From Ignavibacterium sp037440165 (GTDB lineage: Bacteria; Bacteroidota; Ignavibacteria; Ignavibacteriales; Ignavibacteriaceae), in NCBI RefSeq assembly GCF_037440165.1, contig NZ_JBBIUQ010000013.1, positions 26,433 through 90,432 of the forward strand: a stretch of 64,000 nt of DNA, given 5' to 3'. Below, piece by piece: positions 43,479 through 51,910 of this stretch (position 1 is the stretch's first letter; every line of letters starts with the position of its first letter). The notes beneath the pieces are model-generated. The model did not search any database. It worked only from the letters and a program-made list of their open reading frames with translations, and was not told the DNA's origin. Made by a program: the position numbers and the translations under genes.

Positions 43479-44636
43479 TTAATTCTTCCATTTTCCATTA
43501 GATTTAATAACATATCTTCCGATTATCATTTTTTGAATTTCGTTTGTTCCTTCAAATATTTTAAGAATTCGTGCATCACGATAAAATCTCTCAAGGGGAA
43601 GTTCTCGGCTAAAACCCATTCCACCGTGAATCTGAAGAGCTTTATCTGCAATTTCAACCATCGCTTCTGAACAAAATAATTTTACAATTGCAGCTTCCTG
43701 CGAAACATCTTTTTTCTCATCATAGATTTTTGCAGTTCTGTAAACAATGCTTTCCATCGGATATATTTTAGCTGCCATTTCTGCTAGCATAAACTGTATT
43801 GCCTGGAATTTGCTAATTGGTTCACCAAATTGTTTTCGTTGTTTCGAGTAGCTTGTTGAAATTTCCAATAGTTCCTTCGATGCACCAAGACAGCAAGCAC
43901 CAAGTCCGAGTCTTCCGGCATCTAAAGTTTTCATTGCAACTAAAAATCCTCTTCCATCCTGTCCGATAATATTTTCCTTTGGGACTTCGACATTTTCAAA
44001 TGTAATTGAATTTGTAACACTTCCTCTTATTCCGAGTTTTTTCTCTTTTGGTCCAACAAAAACACCAGGAAAATTTTTCTCAACAACAAATCCTGTAATC
44101 CCTTTTTCAGTTCTTGCAAAAACTGAAAATACATCAGCAATGCCTGCATTCGTTATCCATACTTTTGACCCGTTCAGAATCCATTTGTCTCCTTTTAGCT
44201 CTGCTTTTGTTTGCAGATTAAATGTATCAGAACCTGCTTCAGCTTCTGTTAATGCAAAAGCTGCTATTTTTTCACCTGATGTTAGTGCCGGAAGGTATTT
44301 CAATTTTAGTTCTTCAGAGCCGCCGATAAAAATTGCATTTGTTCCAATTGATTGATGAGCTCCGATAAAAGTTGCTGTTGAACTGCAAGCTTTTGTTATC
44401 TCCTCCTGTAGAATACAATATCCTATTTCTCCGAATCCGCTTCCACCGAATTTTTCCGGAAATGCTGTTCCTAAAAATCCAACTTCTGCAATTTTTTTAA
44501 TGAGTTCTTTAGGAATTTCCTCTTCTTCATCAATTTTTTTTGCCAAGGGTCTGATTTCAGAATCAGCAAATTCCCTAACTAAACCACGAAGCATTTTTTG
44601 TTCTTCAGTGAATTGAAAATCCATCTTTAACCTCAT
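43479..44636 (-). CDS. Acyl-CoA dehydrogenase
   Basis: A 385-residue FAD enzyme oxidising acyl-CoA to trans-enoyl-CoA and passing electrons to ETF. Signatures are AFALTEAEAGSDTFNLQT, GSKVWITNAGIADVFSVFA, LQIHGGMGFSRELPLERFYRD and the catalytic Glu in IFEGTNEIQKMIIGR. Length and domain order match short/medium-chain enzymes; the substrate chain is not predictable. Divergent from it, 963 bases away beyond a hydrolase gene, is an EtfD-like Fe-S protein that could accept its electrons. Confidence 0.95.
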   Translation of the reverse strand: MRLKMDFQFTEEQKMLRGLVREFADSEIRPLAKKIDEEEEIPKELIKKIAEVGFLGTAFPEKFGGSGFGEIGYCILQEEITKACSSTATFIGAHQSIGTNAIFIGGSEELKLKYLPALTSGEKIAAFALTEAEAGSDTFNLQTKAELKGDKWILNGSKVWITNAGIADVFSVFARTEKGITGFVVEKNFPGVFVGPKEKKLGIRGSVTNSITFENVEVPKENIIGQDGRGFLVAMKTLDAGRLGLGACCLGASKELLEISTSYSKQRKQFGEPISKFQAIQFMLAEMAAKIYPMESIVYRTAKIYDEKKDVSQEAAIVKLFCSEAMVEIADKALQIHGGMGFSRELPLERFYRDARILKIFEGTNEIQKMIIGRYVIKSNGKWKN

Positions 44637-44747
44637 TTTTTACTCATAGAAATTTGTAAAAAATCAAAATTTCGACATAGATAAAATAATTGCTAAAAAT
44701 TTAAAAATTATTGACTTTTCAAGCGTATTTAGTGATATTTCAGAGCA

Positions 44748-45590
44748 ATGAGAGAAGATTTTAGTTTTTTTACCCATTCGGGCAACAAAATAAGGTGTTC
44801 GGTTTATTCGAATAATAAAGAAATTTCAAAACCTTGTTTGATTTTAGTTCACGGTTTTAAGGGATTTAAGGATTGGGGATTCTGGCCTTATACAGCAGAG
44901 TTCTTTTCAAAAAATGGTTTTAATGTAATTTCATTCAATTTTTCGCATAATGGTGTTGGTGATTCATTAACTGATTTTGATGAGCTTGATAAATTTTCGG
45001 AAAATACAATTTCTCTTGAAGTAGATGAACTTGATGAAATTATCAATGCAATTAAAGAAGGTAGTTGTTGTAATCTGAAATGCAGTTCGATCGGAATTGT
45101 TGGACACAGTCGCGGAGGGGCTGTAAGCATTCTAGCTTCAGCGAAAAATAAAAATGTAGATGCATTAGCAGTTTGGGCTTCAGTTGCAAAACTCGATCGT
45201 TATCCTGAGAGACAGAAAAAAGAATGGAAAGAAAAAGGATTTATTGAAGTTTTAAATTCAAGAACGCTGCAGATGATGAGATTAAATGTTACTTTGCTTG
45301 ATGATATAGAAAAGAATAAAAATACTACACTAAATATTGAATCAGCTGTAAAAAAATTAAATAAGCCATTTTTAATTATTCACGGAGAACAGGATTTGAC
45401 AGTCCCGGTTGAAGAAGGGAAATTACTTTTCGAATTTTCTGATAAAGAAAAAACTGATTTTGAGATAATTCCGGCAACAGGACATACTTTTGATATTGTT
45501 CATCCATTTGAATCTTCAAACGCTAAGTTTGATAAAATTTTGAATCTTACATTAAACTTTTTCAAAAAAAACTTATTTCCTGAAGAATAA
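44748..45590 (+). CDS. Alpha/beta hydrolase
   Basis: A 280-residue serine hydrolase of the prolyl-oligopeptidase-like alpha/beta fold. The oxyanion loop is LVHGFKGFKDWGFW, the nucleophile elbow GHSRGGAVSIL, the acid is in HGEQDLTVPVEE, and the histidine in ATGHTFDIVHPF. There is no signal peptide, so it is cytoplasmic. The substrate is unknown; ester or thioester hydrolysis is plausible beside acyl-CoA genes but not shown. The Fe-S protein gene follows 9 bases later. Confidence 0.85.
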   Translation: MREDFSFFTHSGNKIRCSVYSNNKEISKPCLILVHGFKGFKDWGFWPYTAEFFSKNGFNVISFNFSHNGVGDSLTDFDELDKFSENTISLEVDELDEIINAIKEGSCCNLKCSSIGIVGHSRGGAVSILASAKNKNVDALAVWASVAKLDRYPERQKKEWKEKGFIEVLNSRTLQMMRLNVTLLDDIEKNKNTTLNIESAVKKLNKPFLIIHGEQDLTVPVEEGKLLFEFSDKEKTDFEIIPATGHTFDIVHPFESSNAKFDKILNLTLNFFKKNLFPEE

Positions 45591-45599
45591 CTGAAATTT

Positions 45600-47597
45600 A
45601 TGGAACTAAAAAATTACATCTTCATTATTGTTTTTATTTCTGCATTCGGGTTTTTTGGATATAGCTGCTTCCGGCTTTATAAATTTATGTTAGTTGCAAA
45701 AAAACCAGATAATCGTTTTGATAATATAAAAGAAAGAATAAAACATGTTTTAATAATTGCATTTGCTCAAACAAAATTACTCAGAGATCCAGCTGCAGGT
45801 TTATTGCATCTTTTGATTTTCTGGGGATTTATGCTTTTCATCTTTGCTGTAATTGAATCAATAGTTCAGGGATTTTATTCGAAATTTACTTTATCATTTT
45901 TAGGATACTTTTATACCATAATTTCATTTGTGCAGGATTTATTTGGTGTTTTTGTAATTGCTGCAGTATTAGTTTCATTGTGGAGAAGATTTATTCAGAA
46001 AGTGCCACGACTTAATGTTGATAAAGAAGGAAAGCTCGATGCCGCTTTCATTCTAATTATGATTATGCTTGTCTGTGTTTCGATGTTCGGATACAACTCA
46101 GCCGCATTTTCATTAAACAATTTCAATTTTCATCCAAACGAATACAGACCAATCTCAGCATCGTTAAGCTTTTTGTTTTTTGATTCAAGCTCAACATCAA
46201 ATTTATTTCTTTATGAATTTTTCTGGTGGATGCACATCATTATAATATTCGGATTTTTAAACTATCTGCCATACTCAAAACACTTACATGTTCTTACATC
46301 AATTCCTAATGTGTTTTTCGCCAATCTTGAACCTAAAAGAAATACAATCAAACCACTGAATCTTGAAGATGAAAATGCTGAATCATTTGGAGCATCAGAT
46401 ATTGAAGAATTATCATGGAAGCAAATTTTAGATGGATATTCCTGCACTGAATGTGGTAGATGCACTGATGCTTGTCCAGCTCACACTGTTGGAAAATCTC
46501 TTTCACCTCGGGAGATAATTGTAAATATCAGGCAAAGAACAAAAGATAAAGCTCCTCTTCTCGTCGATGGAAAAACTGACGATGAAATTTTCGGTAAGAA
46601 GCTTGTTCACGATTATATAAAAGATATAGAATTGTGGGAATGCACTACTTGCATGGCTTGTGTTCAGGAGTGTCCTGTGATGATTGAACATTTGGATTCA
46701 ATTATTGATATGCGAAGATATCTTGTTTTAACTGAATCAGAATTTCCATCAAATCTTAATAATGTTTTCAAAAGTCTTGAAACAAATTTCACTCCTTGGG
46801 CATTTAATCAGGCAGACAGAGCTGCCTGGGCTGAAGGTATGAATATCAATACAATGGCTGAAGATTCAAATGGTGAAATACTTTTCTGGGTTGGATGTGC
46901 AGGATCGTTTGATGACAGATATAAAAAAGTAACAAAAGCTTTCGCGACAATTATGCAAAAAGCGGGAGTTGATTTCAGAATTCTTGGAACCGAAGAGAAA
47001 TGCAACGGCGATACAGCAAGAAGATTGGGTAATGAATATCTTGCTCAGACCTTAATGCAGGAAAATATTTCAACCTTAAATTCTTATAATGTCAAAAAAA
47101 TTGTAACAGCTTGTCCTCATTGTTTTCATTCACTTAAAAATGAATATCCGCAGTTCGGCGGAAACTTTGAAGTTAAGCATCATTCAGAATTTATCTCTGA
47201 ACTTATTGAAAATGGAAAGTTGAGTTTGAAAAATTCTGAAATTAAAAATGAGATAACTTTCCACGATTCCTGTTATTTAGGAAGATACAATCAGGTTTAT
47301 GATGCACCGAGAAAAGTATTAAACTCAGCATCAATCGAAATAAAAGAAATGAATCGAAATAAGAGTCGTGGATTTTGCTGTGGAGCCGGCGGAGGAAGAA
47401 TGTTTCTGGAAGATGAAGAAGGTGGAAGAATTAATGAAGAACGAACGAAAGAAGCACTTGCAACTGGTGCCGATACAATTGCATCAGCTTGTCCGTTTTG
47501 TATGACTATGCTAAGCGATGGTGTAAAACATTTCGAAAAACAGGATTCAGTTAAAATCAAAGACATTGCCGAAATTATTGTTGAAAACATTAATTAA
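45600..47597 (+). CDS. EtfD/FadF-like membrane Fe-S oxidoreductase
   Basis: A 665-residue membrane protein. The N-terminal half has about five to six helices like the haem-binding NarI subunit. Then come two [4Fe-4S] motifs (CTECGRCTDACP and CTTCMACVQECP) and two CCG domains (CPHCFHSLKNEYP, and CCGAGGGRMF with CPFCMTML). This build is that of the ETF-to-menaquinone oxidoreductases known as EtfD or FadF, and also of heterodisulfide-reductase-related proteins. The nearby acyl-CoA dehydrogenase favours the first role, as inference. It is followed by a histone-like gene after 32 bases. Confidence 0.88.
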   Translation: MELKNYIFIIVFISAFGFFGYSCFRLYKFMLVAKKPDNRFDNIKERIKHVLIIAFAQTKLLRDPAAGLLHLLIFWGFMLFIFAVIESIVQGFYSKFTLSFLGYFYTIISFVQDLFGVFVIAAVLVSLWRRFIQKVPRLNVDKEGKLDAAFILIMIMLVCVSMFGYNSAAFSLNNFNFHPNEYRPISASLSFLFFDSSSTSNLFLYEFFWWMHIIIIFGFLNYLPYSKHLHVLTSIPNVFFANLEPKRNTIKPLNLEDENAESFGASDIEELSWKQILDGYSCTECGRCTDACPAHTVGKSLSPREIIVNIRQRTKDKAPLLVDGKTDDEIFGKKLVHDYIKDIELWECTTCMACVQECPVMIEHLDSIIDMRRYLVLTESEFPSNLNNVFKSLETNFTPWAFNQADRAAWAEGMNINTMAEDSNGEILFWVGCAGSFDDRYKKVTKAFATIMQKAGVDFRILGTEEKCNGDTARRLGNEYLAQTLMQENISTLNSYNVKKIVTACPHCFHSLKNEYPQFGGNFEVKHHSEFISELIENGKLSLKNSEIKNEITFHDSCYLGRYNQVYDAPRKVLNSASIEIKEMNRNKSRGFCCGAGGGRMFLEDEEGGRINEERTKEALATGADTIASACPFCMTMLSDGVKHFEKQDSVKIKDIAEIIVENIN

Positions 47598-47629
47598 CTA
47601 TCATTCACTAACCTATATAGGAGGACTAT

Positions 47630-47824
47630 ATGGACCAATATCAGAAACTTGTTGATTTCGTGAAGACTCTTGAACCTGATTTTCATAAATTTTATGAAAA
47701 AGGTCAGTCTGCTGCAGGTACAAGAGTAAGAAAAGGACTTAGCGAATTAAGAAAGCTTTGTCAGGAAATCAGAAATAATGTTCAGGAAGTTAAAGCTCAG
47801 AGAAAAGCTCAGAAAAATTCTTAA
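47630..47824 (+). CDS. Histone H1-like DNA-binding protein (Hc1 family)
   Basis: A 64-residue protein of the Hc1-like family found in Bacteroidota and Chlamydiae. The first part (YQKLVDFVKTLEPDFHKFY) is followed by the family core EKGQSAAGTRVRKGLSELR and a basic tail (VKAQRKAQKNS). It probably binds DNA in the nucleoid. It has the full Shine-Dalgarno AGGAGG five bases before ATG, unusual here, pointing to high translation. It ends with its own terminator. Confidence 0.92.
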   Translation: MDQYQKLVDFVKTLEPDFHKFYEKGQSAAGTRVRKGLSELRKLCQEIRNNVQEVKAQRKAQKNS

Positions 47825-47847
47825 TCTTAATTTTCTGATTAATTCAT

Positions 47848-47881
47848 AAAGGCTGAGTTAGTTTTAGCTCAGCCTTTTATA
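47848..47881 (+). terminator. Intrinsic terminator after the histone-like gene
   Basis: AAAGGCTGAG (47848-47857) pairs with CTCAGCCTTT (47868-47877) around a TTAGTTTTAG loop, followed by TATAG. It lies just before the CapA gene start (47889). Confidence 0.85.
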
Positions 47882-47888
47882 GTATTTT

Positions 47889-49043
47889 ATGCAAATGATA
47901 AAATTTTTTCTGCTAGTTGTTTCATTCCTGCTTTCGTATTTTCTTTCTTCAATACAAATTAAAATACCTAAGGCGGATAATTTCACAAAGGATTCAGTTA
48001 CTACGCTTAGAATTGCTGTTGTTGGTGATTTAATGTGTCATTCTCCTCAATTCAATTATGCCAGAGTTTCAAAAGATTCATTTGATTTTAATCCTGTTTA
48101 TCGTTACATAAAAAAATACCTTGAAGATGCTGATTTTACTTTTGGAAATCTTGAAACTGTGATTGGGAAAAAAGGAAGCAATTATCTCGGATATCCAAGA
48201 TTTAATTCTCCTGAAGAATATCTTGCTGCATTAAAACAAAACGGTTTTGATTTTCTTTGCTTTGCAAATAATCATACTCTCGATCAGGGAGAAAAAGGTG
48301 TTCTGAATACTATAACATCATTGAATAAAAATTATCTTGGTTACACAGGAGCTTTCAGCTCTCAAAATGACCGAGATTCAATCAGAATTATTACAATAAA
48401 TGATTTTAAAATTGCATTACTTGCATATTCGTACGGCACAAACGGAAGTCTTATTCCAAAAGGAAAGGATTATTTAATTAATTTAATTGACTTTACTTTA
48501 ATAAGTCAGGATATTACTTCAGCACGAAATAAAGGTGCCGCAATTGTTATTGTAAATTTTCATTTTGGAAATGAATATCAGAGATTTCCATCAGAGTATC
48601 AGAAAGAAGTTGTAAAGAAAACAATTGAATCTGGTGCCGATCTGATTACTGCAAGTCATCCGCATGTAATTCAGCCAATTCAGTATTTCAAAACACAAAA
48701 TGCAACACTTGATACTGGAGTAATTGCATATTCATTAGGAAATTTTATTTCAAATCAAAGGAAAAGATATACAGATGCCGGAGTAATTCTCTATCTTAAT
48801 TTAGAAAAAAATCTGAACACAAATAAAATTAGTCTGAAATCGCTTGAATACCTTCCAACATGGGTTTACAAGGGTAAAACAGATTTCGGGAATGAATTTT
48901 TAATTTTACCTCTGAATAATTTAACTGATTCATTTCATTTCGATTTTTTAAATGAACAAAATAAAATAAAAATGCAGCAAGCTTTTTATGATACTCAAAA
49001 AATATTAACTGCATTTTCAGATAAAATTCAGCTTAAAAAGTAA
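47889..49043 (+). CDS. CapA-family protein (metallophosphatase fold)
   Basis: A 384-residue exported protein related to poly-gamma-glutamate capsule protein CapA. A signal peptide or anchor (IKFFLLVVSFLLSYFLS) is followed by the PGA_cap domain: VVGDLMCHSPQF, FGNLETVIG, CFANNHTLDQGEKG, VNFHFGNEYQ and ASHPHVIQPIQYF, giving the metal-binding Asp/His/Asn set of calcineurin-like enzymes. No capB or capC neighbours exist, so capsule synthesis is not implied; many family members have unknown substrates. Confidence 0.88.
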   Translation: MQMIKFFLLVVSFLLSYFLSSIQIKIPKADNFTKDSVTTLRIAVVGDLMCHSPQFNYARVSKDSFDFNPVYRYIKKYLEDADFTFGNLETVIGKKGSNYLGYPRFNSPEEYLAALKQNGFDFLCFANNHTLDQGEKGVLNTITSLNKNYLGYTGAFSSQNDRDSIRIITINDFKIALLAYSYGTNGSLIPKGKDYLINLIDFTLISQDITSARNKGAAIVIVNFHFGNEYQRFPSEYQKEVVKKTIESGADLITASHPHVIQPIQYFKTQNATLDTGVIAYSLGNFISNQRKRYTDAGVILYLNLEKNLNTNKISLKSLEYLPTWVYKGKTDFGNEFLILPLNNLTDSFHFDFLNEQNKIKMQQAFYDTQKILTAFSDKIQLKK

Positions 49044-49076
49044 ATGCTGTCAAAAAAAATTTTCAATTCTAAACAT

Positions 49077-49084
49077 TAACTTTG
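49077..49084 (+). promoter_or_regulatory. Possible -7 box for the MFS gene
   Basis: TAACTTTG matches TAnnTTTG 35 bases before the transporter start. No TTG is present at the usual distance upstream. Confidence 0.35.
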
Positions 49085-49118
49085 TGTCATAATAAAATTG
49101 ATTTTCAAATAAAAATTG

Positions 49119-50324
49119 ATGAATAAAAATTCAACTGCCCTAATTCTGATCTTCCTTACGGTATTTATAGACCTGCTCGGATTTGGTTTGCTCATTCCAA
49201 TTCTTCCGGCATTTGGTCTTAAGGTTCTGAACATTGATGAAGCATCGATTGGAATAGTTATTTCTGCTTACTCTTTTGTTCAATTCATTTTCAATCCAAT
49301 CTTCGGCAGAATCTCAGATAAGCGAGGAAGAAAACCTGTTATTATAATTTGCCTTCTGCTTAATGCAGCAGGTTATTTGTTATTTTCAGTTACAAATAGT
49401 TTTCTTCTTTTATTAATTTCAAGAATTGTAGCAGGAATAGGTGGAAGCAGTATTTCGGTTGCACAAGCTTACATTGCCGATGTAACAACTCCGGAAAATC
49501 GTTCAAAAGGAATGGGTATAATTGGAAGCGCATTCGGATTAGGTTTTGTGTTTGGTCCTTTGCTCGGTGGTATTTTATCTGAATTTGGATATGCTGTCGT
49601 TGGTTATGCTTCGGCTGGATTCTCTTTTCTGGCATTTATTCTGACAAGTCTGTTTCTTCCTGAGTCCTTAAAGAAAAAAACAGAGACTCAATCAGCCCCA
49701 GTCAGAAGTCGCAAGCTCATTGATGTTCATTCATTTAAAGTGGTTTTCAAAAAACCGGACCTTGCATTACTTATTTCTTTATTTTTTGTACTCACATTTT
49801 CTTTTGCAAATATTTACGGTACTTTCGCTTTGCTTGGAATTCAGGTTTATCATTTTACCGATAAACAAAATGGTTTTATGTTCGGAATAATTGGATTGAC
49901 TTCTGCAATTGTTCAGGGAACTCTGATTGGAACTATTAATAAATATCTATCAAGGAAAAAAATTTTTATTATAAGCTCATTTCTGATCAGCTTGAATCTG
50001 GCTTTAATTCCTTATGCAATGAATTTTTTAGGACTTGCGATTGTAGGAATATTTTTATCAATTGGAACCGGAATGTTTCAACCAACAATCCTGAGTTTAA
50101 TTTCTGAAGTTACTTCAGAACAGGAACAGGGAATTACACTCGGAATAAATCAATCAATGTCTGCATTTGCAAGAATGCTCGGACCATTGTGGGGAGGTTT
50201 TGCCTTTGAATATATTGGTTATCAATTCCCTTTTCTGACTGGTGCATTGTTCACTGCTGCAATATTTTTGGTAAGTATTTTTTATCTTCCTAAAAGACTT
50301 AATTTGATGAATAAAAATGTTTAA
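49119..50324 (+). CDS. MFS transporter, TetA/DHA1-like
   Basis: A 401-residue, 12-helix major facilitator. The loop 2-3 motif GRISDKRGRKPVII and the helix 5 motif GSAFGLGFVFGPLLGG are typical drug:H+ antiporter signatures, close to TetA-like proteins. I chose the ATG at 49119 (MNKNST); a TTG just before it is possible. The exported compound cannot be told from sequence. dusB overlaps its end by 8 bases, so the two are translated from one mRNA. Confidence 0.92.
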   Translation: MNKNSTALILIFLTVFIDLLGFGLLIPILPAFGLKVLNIDEASIGIVISAYSFVQFIFNPIFGRISDKRGRKPVIIICLLLNAAGYLLFSVTNSFLLLLISRIVAGIGGSSISVAQAYIADVTTPENRSKGMGIIGSAFGLGFVFGPLLGGILSEFGYAVVGYASAGFSFLAFILTSLFLPESLKKKTETQSAPVRSRKLIDVHSFKVVFKKPDLALLISLFFVLTFSFANIYGTFALLGIQVYHFTDKQNGFMFGIIGLTSAIVQGTLIGTINKYLSRKKIFIISSFLISLNLALIPYAMNFLGLAIVGIFLSIGTGMFQPTILSLISEVTSEQEQGITLGINQSMSAFARMLGPLWGGFAFEYIGYQFPFLTGALFTAAIFLVSIFYLPKRLNLMNKNV

Positions 50325-51321
50325 TGTTGGAAAAATAAAAATCGACAAAGCTGTTTTACTGGCTCCCATGGAGGATGTAACTGACCTTTCATTCCGATTG
50401 GTTTGTAAAGAACTTGGTGCTGATGTTGTTTACACTGAGTTTGTAAATTCAGAAGGATTAGTTCGGGGCAGTGAAAAGACTCATAAAAAATTAAAAATTC
50501 ATGATGATGAAAGACCAGTAGGAATTCAGATTTATGGCGGAAATCCTGTTTCTATGATTGAAGCTGCCAAAATTGCTGAAGATGAAAATCCTGATATTAT
50601 CGATATCAACGCTGGCTGCTGGGTAAAAAATGTTGTTGGCTGCGGTGCCGGAAGCGCTCTGCTCAAAGACCCGGATTTTATGCAAAGATTAATCAAAGGT
50701 GTTGTTGACGCAGTTAAAATTCCGGTAACAGTTAAAACACGAATTGGTTGGGATGAAAATAGTATTCAGATAATTGATATAGCTAAACGACTTGAAGATA
50801 TCGGAGTTGCTGCGTTAACAGTTCACTGCAGAACAAGAAAAATGGGACATCGTGGTGAATCAGATTGGAGCTGGATCCCAAGAATAAAGGAATCAGTGAG
50901 CATTCCTGTTGTTCTCAATGGTGGAGTTTTTACTGCTGAAGATGCAAAACGAGCATTCGATGAAACAAATGCCGACGCTGTAATGATTGCTCGTGGTGCA
51001 ATCGGAAATCCCTGGATTTTTCTGGAAGCAAAGGAACTATTGACCAATGGTAAAATCTCAACAATAATTGATGATGAACTTAAAATTAACTCTTGTCTGA
51101 AACATTTAAGACTTGCTATTGAAATCAAAGGAGAGAGAAGGGCAGTAATCGAGCATCGTAAATTTTATTCTGATTATCTAAAAGGAATGCATCACGCTTC
51201 AAAAATCAGAATTGAGTTGATGCAATACTATAATTATGATTCTGTTGAAAAATGTTTGCTTGGTTATCTTGAGAAATTAAAATCATTTTCTATTTCTGGA
51301 AGTGAACTTAAAACCAACTAA
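50317..51321 (+). CDS. dusB: tRNA-dihydrouridine synthase, DusB type
   Basis: A 334-residue FMN enzyme reducing uridine in the tRNA D-loop. Seen are LLAPMEDVTDLSFR, GIQIYGGNP, DINAGCWVKNVVGCGAG (catalytic Cys; the usual Pro after it is Trp here), VKTRIGWDE, HCRTRKMGHRG and NGGVFTAEDAKR. The C-terminal helical domain is complete. It overlaps the MFS gene by 8 bases and precedes a PAP2 gene by 4 bases. Confidence 0.94.
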   Translation: MFNVGKIKIDKAVLLAPMEDVTDLSFRLVCKELGADVVYTEFVNSEGLVRGSEKTHKKLKIHDDERPVGIQIYGGNPVSMIEAAKIAEDENPDIIDINAGCWVKNVVGCGAGSALLKDPDFMQRLIKGVVDAVKIPVTVKTRIGWDENSIQIIDIAKRLEDIGVAALTVHCRTRKMGHRGESDWSWIPRIKESVSIPVVLNGGVFTAEDAKRAFDETNADAVMIARGAIGNPWIFLEAKELLTNGKISTIIDDELKINSCLKHLRLAIEIKGERRAVIEHRKFYSDYLKGMHHASKIRIELMQYYNYDSVEKCLLGYLEKLKSFSISGSELKTN

Positions 51322-51325
51322 ATGA

Positions 51326-51910
51326 ATGAAGCAGAAATTTGCGAGAATTATATCTACTATTTTTGTCCCGCCGTCATTTACAATAATAGTTTATTCGTTA
51401 TTCGCATTTTTAGTTGAACAAACTATTGAAAAATCATTAACTGTATTTATTGTTGCATTTTTATTTGGCTTTGTTGCACCAATTGTAATGTTCGTTGTTC
51501 TGAGAAAGAAAAAACTGATTAGTGATAACGATGCAATGATAAAAGATCAAAGAACAATTCCTTATCTGATTGCAATTATATTCTACTCTATCGGTTTGGT
51601 TATTCTGATTCTTTCAAAAGTTAGCATTGTTTCAATAGCTTTTTGGTTTTGCTATATTTCAAATACAATTATAATAATTCCGATAAACAAGTATTGGAAA
51701 ATAAGCGCTCATTCGATGGGCGCGAGCGGTGCCGCAGCTGCTTTATTTTTTGTATTCGGTTGGAATAGTTTTGTAGCTATGATTATAACTTTGTTAGTCG
51801 GATGGTCAAGAGTAGATTTGAAATGTCATACAACGCCGCAGGTAATTGCCGGAATCGCATTGGCTTTTATATCAGTTTTTCTTCAGATGAAAATTATTAC
51901 CGGAATTTAA
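51326..51910 (+). CDS. PAP2-superfamily membrane protein
   Basis: A 194-residue protein with about six membrane helices and a PAP2 phosphatase pattern: DAMIKDQRTIPY (motif 1 region), ISAHSMGASGA (motif 2, S-x-H) and SRVDLKCHTTPQV (motif 3, SR-x5-H, with Gln in the position of the usual Asp). It may dephosphorylate a lipid pyrophosphate, but the altered motif 3 makes activity uncertain. It is 4 bases after dusB, and polX starts at the base after its stop. Confidence 0.8.
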   Translation: MKQKFARIISTIFVPPSFTIIVYSLFAFLVEQTIEKSLTVFIVAFLFGFVAPIVMFVVLRKKKLISDNDAMIKDQRTIPYLIAIIFYSIGLVILILSKVSIVSIAFWFCYISNTIIIIPINKYWKISAHSMGASGAAAALFFVFGWNSFVAMIITLLVGWSRVDLKCHTTPQVIAGIALAFISVFLQMKIITGI

